DNA of 64,000 nucleotides, taken from positions 255,965,199 through 256,029,198 of the forward strand of contig JARYHS010009186.1 in assembly GCA_031002005.1 (NCBI GenBank). Direction: 5' to 3'. Source of the stretch: Vandiemenella viatica. Lineage: Eukaryota; Arthropoda; Insecta; Orthoptera; Morabidae. This document shows positions 1-9,782 of this stretch, piece by piece. Both the position numbers and the translations under genes were made by a program. The notes beneath the pieces are model-generated. The model worked only from the letters and a program-made list of their open reading frames with translations, searched no databases and was not told the DNA's origin. Within the stretch, counting starts at the first letter, position 1, and each line of letters starts with the position of its first letter.

Positions 1-51
1 ATTCTACAAGCGAGTAGCTAAATTTATTTCGATTCTGACAATTTTTGTGAT

Positions 52-174
52 GTCTTCTCGGGAGACTAGCCGAGTAATCAAGGTGTTTCCACACGAAGGA
101 CGGCGACGGAGTTACAGATCGCCGAAATATAGTGTGGAAACACCTTGATTACTCGGCTAGTCTCCCGAGAAGAC
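52..174 (+). ncRNA. Hairpin with degenerate hammerhead-ribozyme-like core (PLE type)
   Basis: Positions 52-94 and 132-174 are perfect 43-bp reverse complements. The 37-base loop holds GGCGA/TCGCC (a stem II) directly followed by GAAA, then TATAGTGTG. The same GATCGCCGAAATATAGTGTG stretch recurs at 13687-13706, inside a second inverted repeat with the same outer sequence (CTCGGG..GAC). Penelope-like elements carry minimal type I hammerheads in their pseudo-LTRs. The CUGANGA box is poorly preserved here (CGAAGGA region), so self-cleavage is doubtful. Confidence 0.5.
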
Positions 175-212
175 TATATCAATTCTCACCGCCGAGGAAA
201 ACTTCTTTCTTA

Positions 213-571
213 GGGGGCGTCCATAAATTACGTGAGGTGAAATGGGGGGGAGGTGCCAGGCGAAATCTCACGAAGAGGGCGGGGGGGGGGGGAGGGTCAA
301 CGGAAATCTCACGTGAGGTTTTTGAAATTTTTGTGGGACTGCAGAGCTAAACAAATTAATGACGCGAAAGTCGATATTAGGGGGGTATTTTATCGAAAAG
401 TGGGGGTGTAACCGGCTATGGAAGGGTCAGACCTTAAAAAAAAAAAAAAGTCTCAATAAGTTGCGAGGGTGATTTCCAGGGGAGGAGGGGGGGGGGGTCT
501 CACGGATCAGTTCTTACCAGAGGAGGAGGGGGGGTCCGGAAAAACACCTCACGTAATTTATGGATGCTTCC
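213..571. mobile_element. MITE, G/C-run family, TSD TTA
   Basis: The termini are inverted repeats of about 27 bp, GGGGGCGTCCATAAATTACG continuing GTGAGGTG, matched at the right end by CACCTCACGTAATTTATGGATGC. They are flanked by TTA at 210-212 and 572-574. The interior has long G runs and no coding capacity. A TWA target duplication fits the PIF/Harbinger superfamily. The same family occurs at 26970-27281, 41808-42122, 46392-46678 and 53386-53725. Confidence 0.8.
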
Positions 572-964
572 TTATGTAATTTTTATGTTGTTTGTGAATT
601 TTAGTAGAAATTTGTTTTATTACGATGATAGATGCTGATGTGGTGTTTTGTTTGTTTTCAGGTAAGTGTGATGAGAGGTGGCGGGTAGTTGGTAATGGAG
701 GCCTCTTCCCTGCAGGTGAGTGAGCAGGCTAGTCACAGCCGACATATAACGCAACTTCTCCGTTCCAGCACCAGAGGCCAGTCTGGCGACTTCTCTTCTT
801 ATATACAGGGTTTCAAAACATTGTGTATTGAAAAGTATACGACCTACAAAAACGATTAAAAGGTACAAAAACTCGCCGAGTTTAAAAGCCCGCTTGGTGT
901 CCGGCCTGCACGCCAGATGGCAGCACTGGACAATATGGCGGAGAAGCGTTTTTGTGTGTTACAG

Positions 965-1330
965 TACAATACATACAATGCATTCATTTTCCATTGATCC
1001 CAATATAAGAGACTGGCTCTGTGGGATGTGGAAAGTTGTCAATTTACAGATAAACAGTTACATAACAAAATAATAATACACCACTAGATGTACAGTCGTA
1101 GTATACATGGTACATTAAACACTTCCATTACAAAATAATACATCACCAGAAGATGTACAGTCATAGCATATATGTACTGAATTGCATATATTGAGTTTTA
1201 TCAAAGTTTAAAGACAAGCCATTAGCTGTAACCATTTATTAATCAGTTCAAAGACATAATTTGAAATATATTCTGTAGATAATCTGGAGTGTTTTTAATT
1301 CCTATGTTTGTGTCATCTGCAAATTGGACA
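965..1330 (-). mobile_element. LINE-C (CR1/L2-like non-LTR) copy, internally deleted
   Basis: Read on the minus strand, the piece begins with an FADDT reverse-transcriptase active-site box near 1310-1325 followed by NIGIKNTPDYLQ-like residues. It then jumps to the 3' UTR shared with the copies at 25680-26400 and 34595-35420 (ending TCTTATATTGGGATCAATGG). Two roughly 75-base subrepeats ending in GTACATCT-type motifs lie in the UTR. Everything between the RT box and the 3' UTR is missing. Confidence 0.65.
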
Positions 1331-1559
1331 TCACGTTAGAATATGAGAAGTGTTCTTCGGTACGAATGTGCACCGTGCATTCGCAAAAATACGGAAAAGC
1401 TACATCCAGTCACAGAGCATTTTACGTTGGTTTCACCAGTTTCGTGACACTGATTGTCTGTGTAAACGGACTAGCACGTGGTGACCACGTGACTCAGAGG
1501 AAAGAGTGTAGAGCCAGAGACAGAGCTGTGAGCGGAGAGCACAGAAAATCAGCTGACTA

Positions 1560-1856
1560 CTGACTCTTACAACAGGACGGGGCTCCACCTCACTGGAGTA
1601 CTGAGAACTGCCACGTCGCTGGACAGGGCGCGCTGGTCCCAGGTCGCCAGATCTGACCCCATGTGATTTCTTCTTGCGGGGTTATGTGAAGGACAAAGTC
1701 CATATACCCCCCGTACCAACAACACTGCAAGAGAGCGGACACGCGCAAAAAAAGCCTGTCTTTCAGAGCATAAAAACTACTATCCGAATTTCTGGCAAGA
1801 ACAGCGCTTATAAACAATGGTCTTACCTGTTATACAGTGAGCGTTGTATCCAGTAG
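1560..1856 (+). pseudogene. IS630/Tc1-mariner superfamily transposase C-terminal relic
   Basis: Translated pieces read QQDGAPPHW near 1573-1600 and then DLTPCDFFLRGYVKDKVHIP with PVPTTLQE near 1650-1730. This is the signature of the arthropod transposase group whose second catalytic aspartate lies in QDGAPPH and whose third lies in SPDLTPCDFF. Frame changes and a stop separate the blocks, and no N-terminal domain or terminal inverted repeats are visible. It is a dead fragment. Confidence 0.7.
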
Positions 1857-1942
1857 GACGAACGGCAGTAGCCTTATACAGGTTACCTGAGGTGCCGTAC
1901 TATACTTCCCCTTTTTTTCTTTCTCTCAACCCGATTCTGACG

Positions 1943-2340
1943 TCACTGAATTGGTGATTTATCGCAGCTAGACTCCCGACACACAGTGAGAGCTGTTGTT
2001 ATCGCCTCGCACGCCTTAAAGTGGCTACAGTCGACACAATTTTGGTCCCATCTGCAGCGGCAATCCGGCAAGGCCCTGCAGACTGCCGCGTGAATAGGCA
2101 AATTGGGTGTGCTGCTCCCGATATCGGGAGATTGGCAGAGCCCGACAAACAATTCGAAGATTGTCCCTACAGACAGGGAGCAAATTGGGACAATTTCGAC
2201 TCAGTCGGCTTGGAGCAGGGAGCGAGTGGTGCGTTTCGTGCCGTTAGTCGCGTATGTCGTTACAAATGTTCAAAGAGAAAGAGCTATGGATTAATATTTT
2301 AGAAATTTGTAAGAATAACCCCAATTGTGGGACAAACACA
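1943..2340. other. Unassigned stretch left of a Harbinger relic
   Basis: I recognise no repeat or gene. A short plus-strand reading around 2262-2330 (KEKELWINILEICKNN) looks weakly protein-like and lies beside the Harbinger fragment at 2345-2602. It might be a remnant of that element's accessory DNA-binding protein, but the evidence is slight. Confidence 0.25.
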
Positions 2341-2344
2341 ACAA

Positions 2345-2602
2345 AAACTACATAAACCGCAAATGCGAAAGAAGCATTTCAAGTTTGTCTCGAAATTTAC
2401 AAGGAATTGGACCAGTCTTTTTTTCTTCCTTAATATAGTGTTTTAGGTATTTGTAGATAGCCCAACATGTTTCAGGCATGATGTCCGAAAACATTTGTGG
2501 TGAAATCGGCAAACTAAATTTTATCTCTTCATAGGTTTTTCTACTTACAAAAAATTGCAAAATAACGATTAATCGTTCTGTGGAGCATATATCTCCGCGC
2601 AT
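2345..2602 (-). pseudogene. PIF/Harbinger transposase N-terminal fragment
   Basis: On the minus strand the reading frame contains ERLIVILQFFVSRKTYEEIK, then FSLPISPQMFSDIMPETCWA and IYKYLKHYIK. This is the helix-turn-helix region of HARBI1-type transposases (consensus RFLATG.TYEDLKF..AISPQ...IIPETC.AIY..L). It is the same domain as residues around 118-161 of the complete element at 9683-12595, but from a different family. The catalytic domain is absent and no termini were found. It ends near where the 9.7-kb element has its intron donor. Confidence 0.75.
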
Positions 2603-2624
2603 TAGAGTATTTTTATATATTATA

Positions 2625-3540
2625 TACTAGCGGAGCTCCCGGCGTTGCCCGGTATAGTTGGCGTAGATTTAACCGTACCCTATTTTTATTCCCGTAAAAC
2701 ATTTGTACCAAGTTTCATAAAATACGCGCCAACTTTTTCGGAATTAAAGCAAACTTATATTCACCCGCCCTTTACCAAGAAACTGGTGGGCTGAAGTTTA
2801 TTTGCACGTATACTATTTTCATTCGTCCGAAAAGATTCACGTATATCAAGCTTTGATAATTTGCTTAAGAAATTTCATTACTAAATTACTGAACAACCCT
2901 AGATTATGTTAAAAACTCACGTTTGATTCAATTGCGAAGTGAATGGATATACTTGTGCCTCGAAAAGCCGGATCCTTTAACTCTACAGATAAAATATCAA
3001 AAGTGAATCCGGAATAATATTATCGTAAACAGAAGACTAATGCTGAAGGCCAGAGATATTGTCCAGAGATGGTGCTTAAAGAAAATTTCTGATGTTTTTA
3101 CGGCTATCTATGTCCTTTAAAAATTGATATCCCGAATTAAAGGAAAGAATACTTCAAGCTATGGCTTTTAAAAACTGAATATATCGAATTAAAAGAAAGA
3201 ATACTTAAAGTTTTGTTTAGTATGCAAAATAGTTATTACTATAAGTTATCTTATTGCTTTAATTAAAGGCTATGGTCAGAGACATTGTGTTGTGTGTTTA
3301 GTGCGGAGTATGCGGCATCTAGTGATTCCTCCTTTGGAATTTCTCACAATACGTTCAGAATTTCATTTAATGCTCCTGCATTATTTAACGTTGAAACATG
3401 CCAGACAAGTGAATTAAGATTCTCAGCTTTAAAACGGTGAAAACTCCATCAAAATCTGCCTTGTAGTTTCCGAGTTTTTATACGACCAATATGTCCGGTT
3501 TTCGTTTTATATATATAAAGGGGTCACTAAGCGGAGTATT
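2625..3540 (+). repeat. Old interspersed repeat beginning CTAGCGGAGCTCCCGGCGTTGCCCGG
   Basis: The opening (CTCCCGGCGTTGCCCGG, 2634-2650) and the phrase CCAAGTTTCATAAAATACGC resemble the 3'-end sequences of arthropod RTE-type LINEs, and the latter recalls CCAAATTTCATTGAAATCGT at 29121. No coding blocks survive. The right limit is uncertain. Confidence 0.4.
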
Positions 3541-4065
3541 TCTGCAAACTTTCAGAATCTACTCTGAAAATTTCTAAAATCTGGGTTGAGGCTTCTCAAA
3601 ACGTTCATGTAAGATAACTTTTTTCTCAATAAAATCCATTTCTTCAACAAGTATCTTCTTTTTCTCTCAGTACAAACTGTAGTATAGGTTATTGTTAAAA
3701 CTATGTCTACTTTTTGCTGCTCTGACATAAAGGAGCCATTGATAAGCGCTTGCAACTAGTAGCCTGCGATCACAATGTGAACTGAAAATTGGGAGCGTAA
3801 TTGTCGTGTTTGGAGCGACGCCCCATATGAGGTGCCCCTGCAGACTGGGTCGTGTGTAGCCGCCTTCAGCGACTGCGTTTCGTACTCGCGTAGCTGAGCT
3901 TCACCGACGCTGCATTAATAACAGAGCAGCCCGACCCGTGCGGACGTGTTCCGATACCGAATCGATGCCGGTAATGACGTCCCACCGGTTAATATCGTTT
4001 GCGACCATCCATATGCGTAATAGGTTTATTCAGTTAATAGGTTTTGTGGCCGTCACCGCGCTGTC
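3541..4065. other. Unassigned non-coding stretch
   Basis: No recognisable domain, repeat family or RNA gene. The short ORFs here look like chance frames. Confidence 0.4.
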
Positions 4066-4250
4066 TGTGGGGCTCGGTACTGCGATTAACGCTGGGCTCT
4101 GGCATTCACGAGGCCCAGGTTCGACGCCGGTCCAGGCTTCCAGATTTCGGTTTCCGCGAGTCACTGCAGGCAAATGCTGAGACGAAGTCGAGCTAATTCT
4201 CTCGTTCCTTAAACCCGGCTCTAAAGGCCTCGACGTCGACGATGCTCATG
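4066..4250 (+). mobile_element. SINE-1 copy, diverged
   Basis: The tRNA-like head (GATTAACGCTGGGCTCTGGC, then AGGTTCGACGCC as B box), the CCAGATTTCGG body and a tail with GGCCTCGACGTCGACGATG match the SINE-1 consensus seen at 39725-39945, with many substitutions and a shortened middle. Confidence 0.55.
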
Positions 4251-4539
4251 TTTATTTACTAGTACAAGAGAAGAAGAGGATAGGTTCAAGAGAGAAGAAT
4301 TCAAGAGCAGAAGATACGTGAAGAAAATCGGCTCAAGTAATAGGGTATCGTAGGTTAACCCTTTAGAGCCACGTGTCAGTCTTCCTGGCATACCCAATCA
4401 ATAGTCATAGCACGATCCTACACTTAGGGTCAGCAACAATACAAAGCTCTTCTATCCAGTCTAGTGGGCTACTAAAGAAGATGTTAAGTCAGGATTAGTT
4501 TGACCCCAGCTGATTAATAGGTTCAGCAGCCCAGGATAA

Positions 4540-5228
4540 GGCTGCGTTTACACGATGCTAGTTGACTGGAATGACAGTTGGCCGGACCGTCGGTGGTGGG
4601 GGTGAGAGAGTGGACTAGCATGCTAGTAATAATTAGAAGACAGTCCACTGTCCACTGTGAGGACAGTTCTCTACTCCTACATTGTGATCTTATTGAAAAT
4701 AGTTTGTCCATATTAGAGGAAGGAATTAACATCGTAGTTAATTTGTCGATTATAATGTCGAATGAGATGAAGAATAATAAAATAAAACGTAGAAAAAACG
4801 TTAAAAAGAATGGATATTAAAAATAAAATAAAGTTGCAAGTGAAAATATAGAGTTGCATCATTTAAGACTAACTGTATCTCAATTTGAAGAGCTATTGTG
4901 AAATATTTTTCCGATACATAAAAAATGACACCGCTATGAAGCAATTGTTTGATAGCAGAGTCTCTAAAATCCTTATTCTTATAATTATTTTATTCTTAAA
5001 ATTCCACGGAATTTCCTCACTTTCACGCAGTTCTGAAGATTTTAATGTCTCTGCTTCACTCCGCTTACGCGACTTGTTAGTTGTCGCCATCGTGATTGTT
5101 GAACTCGCACGCCGAAAGTTGGTTGTGAACCAAGTCCACTGGGAGGGAGGAGAGTGGACTATCCAGTGCTGCGCGCGCAGCAACACAGTACACTCGTTCC
5201 AGTCAACTCGCGCCGTATAAACGGGGCA
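4540..5228. mobile_element. Harbinger-like deletion derivative, TSD TAA
   Basis: The left end GGCTGCGTTTACACGATGCT and right end (reverse complement TGCCCCGTTTATACGGCG) are inverted repeats of about 35 bp that both continue into GTTGACTGGAA. They are flanked by TAA at 4537-4539 and 5229-5231. GTTTACAC is also the core of the terminal repeat of the coding element at 9683-12595. A second copy lies inverted at 43515-44225. Both copies keep short matching reading frames: TVHCEDSSLLLHCD near 4640-4690 plus, and MATTNKSRKRSEAETLK on the minus strand near 5040-5090. These look like the two ends of a lost coding region. Confidence 0.75.
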
Positions 5229-5404
5229 TAAGGAAGACTAGCTCGTGTTAAGTGGCTAGTTGAGAATCTATCCTGATAAACGATAACAGGCGGCTAACAG
5301 TTTACAGAATCCCATTTAATGATCAGTGATGATTGTAGACAATACAGTTGATAATATGACCTGCGAGGATCTGTCCGGTTACGCCTGTGAACGATGTAAA
5401 TGTC

Positions 5405-5735
5405 ACAGAGCTGATACGTGGGTTCGGCTGGGATTGTTTGGCGGACAGACGACGTCGTTTTCGTTTAAATTTGTTGGAGAATATGCGCAAATCTTTAATT
5501 TACGAGTGCAACGAAATACTTCTTCCGCCAACCTATTTAGGTCGCAATGACAGGAGGCATAAGATTCGAGAAATAAGATGCCGTACTGATAAATTTATGT
5601 ATTCTTTCTTTCCTCGTTCTGTTCTGGATTGGAATGCACATAACTAGGATTGGTGCTTAGCACCCTCTGCCACCCACAATAATTGTGAATTGCAGAGTGT
5701 AAATGTAAATGTAAATGTAGAGGTAGAGGTAAATG
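5405..5735 (+). mobile_element. LINE-A 3' end (CR1/L2-like)
   Basis: This is the last part of ORF2 in two frames (GWDCLADRRRRFRLNLLENM; IREIRCRTDKFMYSFFPRSV; LDWNAHN) followed by the short 3' UTR. It ends in AAATGT repeats and AGGTAG repeats, the simple-repeat tail typical of this family here. The 5' part is truncated and one frameshift is visible. Confidence 0.8.
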
Positions 5736-5820
5736 CTAACTGAAGATAGACTGAAGAATTAATGGTTGGTTGAATGGGTAGATGGAATGCCCGGCCCCAT
5801 GATGTTACGAAGCCCTACAT

Positions 5821-6452
5821 CATATATGGGCAACCCCCGGCCCCCGGGCCGGATCCGGCCCTCCAACAGCTTCAATCCGTCCCCCGAGAGGTTCAGAAAA
5901 TTTCAGATATAGAAGAAAAATATCCACAGCTGAGAGTTTCCGCACGAAAAATAATTTGCACATTCCGAAGTACGTATAAATGTGAGCAGCTTTTTTTCAG
6001 TCATGAAAATTAATAAAAATAAGCATTGTACTCTGTTTAGAGCATGGTTGGCCAACCCGCGGCCGCCTAGATTTTTCCGTCCCGCGTGATTCATCACCCC
6101 TTTTCAAATTATATTTAGTTTATAATTTCCAATGTAGTGACAACCAATGTATTTAAAAAATACATTATTTGTGCATCCATATATTTCTAAATTAACTGTC
6201 GAAATTATGAGAAAAAATTACTTTGATTTTAAAATTATATTTTTGCGAATATATGACAGATATTGCCAGTTTTATTTATGAGTTTACAGTTATCAGTTCG
6301 CGGAGTAATTATATTATATTCTGCGAATTAATAATGCGCGCGCATCTCGGAACATCTAATATAATATACAATATATAATTTTATATGCGGCCCGCGGAGT
6401 TGTGACGCATTTCGAAAGTGACCGGCAAGATCATTTGGGTTGGCCACCCCTG
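5821..6452. mobile_element. Non-autonomous hAT element, 8-bp TSD CCCTACAT
   Basis: The left end is CATATATGGGCAACCCCCGG and the right end is GGGTTGGCCACCCCTG. CCCTACAT flanks at 5813-5820 and 6453-6460. Two different end types face each other. An internal GGTTGGCCAACCCGCGG near 6047 suggests one element formed by fusion or nesting. Related elements lie at 39018-39701, 47819-48088 and 51530-51833. The interior is AT-rich and non-coding. Confidence 0.8.
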
Positions 6453-6460
6453 CCCTACAT

Positions 6461-7250
6461 GGTGCACAGACTAAAATTTAAGAGAGTTGGCCTACCTGTT
6501 AGTTACCCATAATGACTCGATTATGAAAGCTACTCGCGGACTGAGGGCAAGAAATATGTCTTTACTTCGGAGGTCGACTCTATAGACGTCAAGTCGGTGC
6601 TGATGATTGACTCGGCGCATCAGTAGGTGTTGTGAATAACAAGTCCACGCTGAGGTAGCGCTTACAACCTGGCTTGGCTGCCTCTAACTGCATCGAATAT
6701 TACTTTTATTAAAATCTATGATTATTATATAATAAATACTCATGGTTCAAATACGACACTGACAATACTTTTAACTATAGGTACCGCAGGAAACTGAGTA
6801 ACTGTGTCGCCTTTGATCCTGCGCTTCCTGCTGGAGAATCCAGCCAGCATGTGGGATGTGAAATAAGTTTAGTTTCCTGACAGCACTCCTGCAAAGACGC
6901 GAGGAAATGCATCGTCAACGACGGTTCGTTAGGCAGCTCCCGGCTTCCACCTTTGACGTTTGTGCTCTGTCCCACGTCGCGGTTAGTAATACAGTAGACA
7001 GGAGTTTAAAATTGTCTTGGAGCGATGTGTCGGAGATATTGGCGTGCGCTAGTTTGCATTCTCAATTACTGGCGACGAATTAGTATTGTAGCGCCTGAGC
7101 AACCGGTCTTCGCTCGGCATCTCCCGATTTCTGTTCAGTATGCAAGATTTCCTCAAGATCCTTAGAGAAGTTTGTTAAAAATTAATTTTACCTTCATACA
7201 ATAGATGCTCATGTAATAGTATTAGACTGGATAAATTAGATATATATAGA
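6461..7250. other. Unassigned non-coding stretch
   Basis: No recognised gene, RNA or repeat family. Confidence 0.4.
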
Positions 7251-7261
7251 CAGTGTATATT

Positions 7262-7533
7262 ATAAAAATCTCACTTAGTCCACAACCCGAAGGTTGGTTG
7301 GATCCTCCCGAAGGAGGCATACTAAGCCATAGTGTCAGAGGTAGGACGGTCAGTTCCTTTCCTCTGGGACCTACAGTTTAACGTGGAATCCGAACCACGG
7401 AGTGACCTGGTGCAGCTCATATAATCAAACAAAACTCCTAAAAATTCTTGCTTCCACCTTGGTTTGAACCCCAGTTCGTAGTCAGAAATTTTGGAGCGCT
7501 AAACACATTTGAGCTGCCACACCGCACCATGTT
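7262..7533 (-). mobile_element. Possible third tRNA-derived SINE (SINE-3)
   Basis: On the minus strand the head GGTGCGGTGTGGCAGCTCAA ATG-type A box is followed by GGGGTTCAAACC (B-box like). A body then contains GGTCCCAGAGGAAAGGAACT and ends at GGTTGTGGACTAAGTGAG. Only one copy is in the window, so the family status is inferred from the tRNA promoter boxes. Confidence 0.4.
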
Positions 7534-7694
7534 TGTTATACATTCAATATATTTCATACCTACATAAGAAATGCAATCGGTTAAATAATTATGAATGTGC
7601 ATAATTCGACATGTTATTTAAAATAATCAGTTATATTAGTATATGGTTTTTATTCATTTTCACTTTACGATTATTATCCAAATATATAAAGCCG

Positions 7695-7840
7695 TTCAAG
7701 CTTACTGGTACCTCAAACTTCTACGACATGGCGTTGTAAAACATCATTACAAAATATATATATATTGTAAAATCACCTTTTTCAGGGATTGGCTTATTGG
7801 TACCTCAGACTTCTACGACGTAGCGTTCTAGCCGATCCCG
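7695..7840 (+). repeat. Imperfect direct duplication, about 100-bp spacing
   Basis: CTTACTGGTACCTCAAACTTCTACGACATGGCGTT at 7699 onward recurs as CTTATTGGTACCTCAGACTTCTACGACGTAGCGTT near 7793-7827. The spacer is AT-rich. Confidence 0.5.
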
Positions 7841-8012
7841 AGATACCAAATACAAGCAAGAAATGCTTTTTTGTCAAATCGCGTTTTCTCAGGGAAGACG
7901 CCTATTTAGGCAAAACGTTATCTACGTATGAAATTTCATCCATACCGTTAGAGCAGTTTCCAAGATACCAAATGTATCCAAGAATTGGTGCACATTCCCT
8001 TGTTCTAATCAC

Positions 8013-8185
8013 AGATTTTTTTAAATGGCTTTACGCCTCGTCGACGTCGAGATCATTAGAGGCGGGAAAGGATGTGGGACTAGGAACGGGAAGGAATTCG
8101 TCCATGGCCTTTTGTAGGAAGCATCCCGTCATTCACTGGAGTGATTTAGGGACTCCACGGAAAACCCAAATGTGCGTCTTAAGCG
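8013..8185 (-). mobile_element. SINE-1, 5'-truncated
   Basis: The minus strand carries the SINE-1 body (GGTTTTCC..GGAGTCCCTAAATCACTC; CATGGAC..GAATTCCTTCCCGTTCC) and the tail CCTCTAATGATCTCGACGTC-GACGAGGCGTAAAGCC. The tRNA head is missing. Confidence 0.8.
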
Positions 8186-8542
8186 ATATCGTGTCTAGTA
8201 CAGTGCTCCGCAATAAATATGTGCATGAAACTGATTACTCAGCGTCTCTTCAGTTCTGGTAAGTTGTCCACAATGTTTTCATATTTAATCCTTTCCTCTC
8301 ATGATAAAACGTGTTCATGACACTTACTTCCAGCACAGGAATAAACTTTACTGGGCACGACTCTCGCTTAAGGGAAATTTAAAACCAATGTAAATACCAA
8401 AGACACCTGAAGATGGATCCACAGGGTCCGAAATGCATTGCGTAATACAATAAAAATTGTATTCCAGTGGCTGAAGGCTGTTTTTCATTCTACCTTTTGT
8501 CTGTTCTTCCGAGCTTTTGCACATCCATATTCCGCCTTGGAG

Positions 8543-8545
<3 letters not shown>

Positions 8546-8577
<32 letters not shown>
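8546..8577. repeat. (AT)n microsatellite
   Basis: This is a run of alternating A and T. Confidence 0.95.
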
Positions 8578-8579
<2 letters not shown>

Positions 8580-8649
8580 TAAAAATTTGGCCCATATAAG
8601 TTAGTGGTGTTCTGAATAATAATTTCATATTTTTCTGGGCTTTGGGACA

Positions 8650-8817
8650 GAGCGTGGTGGGTGAGCGGTTAACGCTCTGGCCTCGCTTTCGGGTGGACGG
8701 CGGTTCGAATCCCCGTCTGGGCATCCAGATTTGGGTTTTCCATGGTTTCCCCAAATGCCAGGATGCTTCCTTCAAAAAGGCCAAGGCCGAATTCCTTCCC
8801 GTGTCCTGCCTCTAATG
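8650..8817 (+). mobile_element. SINE-1, 5' part, split by LINE-A
   Basis: It holds a complete tRNA-like head with A box GGTGGGTGAGCGGTTAACGC and B box GGTTCGAATCC, then the standard body to CCTCTAATG. The SINE tail (GACGTCGACGAGGCGAAAAG) resumes at about 9343 after a 525-bp LINE-A insertion. Confidence 0.85.
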
Positions 8818-9342
8818 CCAATTCTAAATTACGATTCTTAGGTCGTATTCTGAGGAATTGTAATGCTCATACAATGGAGGTAGCTTATAAAACACTAGTG
8901 CGTCCGCGTCTGGATTACTGTTGTGGAGTTTGGGATCCGTATCGCAAGGGTCTGATTGACTCAGTGGAGAGAGTGCAGAGGAGAGCCGCTCGATTCGTGA
9001 CTGGTTGCTACAGCCCTTATGAGAGCGTCACAGAATTGATACGTAGATTGTGCTGCGATCGTTTGGAAGACATACGTCATTTGCGCTTGAATATATTGGA
9101 GAATATGCGAAATTCTATGACCTACGAGTGCAGTGAGATACTTCTTCCACCAACCTATTTGGGTCGCAATGACCTGAGGGACAATATTAGAGAAATAAGA
9201 TGCCGTACTGATGTTTTTATGTAATCTTTCTTTCCTCGTGCTACTCGGGATTGGAATGCACAGAACTAGGATTGGTGCTTAGCACCCTCCGCCATCCACA
9301 ATGTTTGTGAATTGCAGAGTATTGATGTAGATGTAGTAGACG
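8818..9342 (+). mobile_element. LINE-A 3' fragment inserted in SINE-1
   Basis: An open frame encodes the post-RT region: LRFLGRILRNCN, YKTLVRPRLDYCCGVWDPYR, KGLIDSVERVQRRAARFVTG, ending near IREIRCRTDVFM. A premature stop then precedes the SFFPR..RDWNAQN C-terminus seen in other copies. The 3' UTR has GCACCCTCCGCCATCCACAA and a GATGTA tail. It is 5'-truncated, as expected for target-primed reverse transcription. Confidence 0.85.
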
Positions 9343-9375
9343 TCGACGAGGCGAAAAGCCGTAAGAGAAAATAAC
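9343..9375 (+). mobile_element. SINE-1 tail, continuation after LINE insertion
   Basis: GACGTCGACGAGGCGAAAAGCCGTAAGAGAAAATAA is the SINE-1 3' end interrupted at 8817. Confidence 0.75.
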
Positions 9376-9689
9376 AATAATAATATAATAATAATAACAT
9401 CGTTACCAGTGACGCAGAACATTCTGTTGAAGGTAAATGTGTAGTGTAGTCAGATTTTGATTTACGCTAGAATAATAATTAATTGCGAGCGTGCGGGAAA
9501 TATTCTCCAGAGATGTACAAATCGCGGAGTTACTTTGGCGACATGTGGCAGGTCCTACGCCGTCAGGCAAGAGAATCTTTGTTCACACGTGCTGCCGCCA
9601 AGGTGTTGACGGTTGGCGAAATCCCCGAACGGGAGCACCGACGCCCATCAACCTGATAAGTTAGGAGAGGCAGTGAATGTAAAGGCGGG

Positions 9690-9771
9690 TTTACACGGTT
9701 CACTTTTCGCAATCACTCAGGATGAATCACTCGCAGTGAAAGTGAAAGTGAAATCACTTTTCGTTTAGACG
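9690..9771. promoter_or_regulatory. Left subterminal repeat motifs of the Harbinger element
   Basis: GTTTACACGGTTCAC at 9689-9703 and GTTTAGACG at 9763-9771 flank repeated AGTGAA hexamers. The same motifs recur near the right end at 12398, 12517 and (inverted) 12570-12588. In this superfamily the accessory Myb/MADF protein binds subterminal sites, so these are candidate binding sites; that is inference. Confidence 0.45.
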
Positions 9772-9782
9772 TATCATCATAA

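Noticed and set aside
7789..8262. 157-codon plus-strand ORF
   Set aside because: Much of it is antisense to a SINE-1 copy at 8013-8185.
8650..8730. Free-standing tRNA gene
   Set aside because: The A and B boxes belong to SINE-1; the same head recurs in many copies joined to the same non-tRNA body, and I cannot fold a clean cloverleaf.
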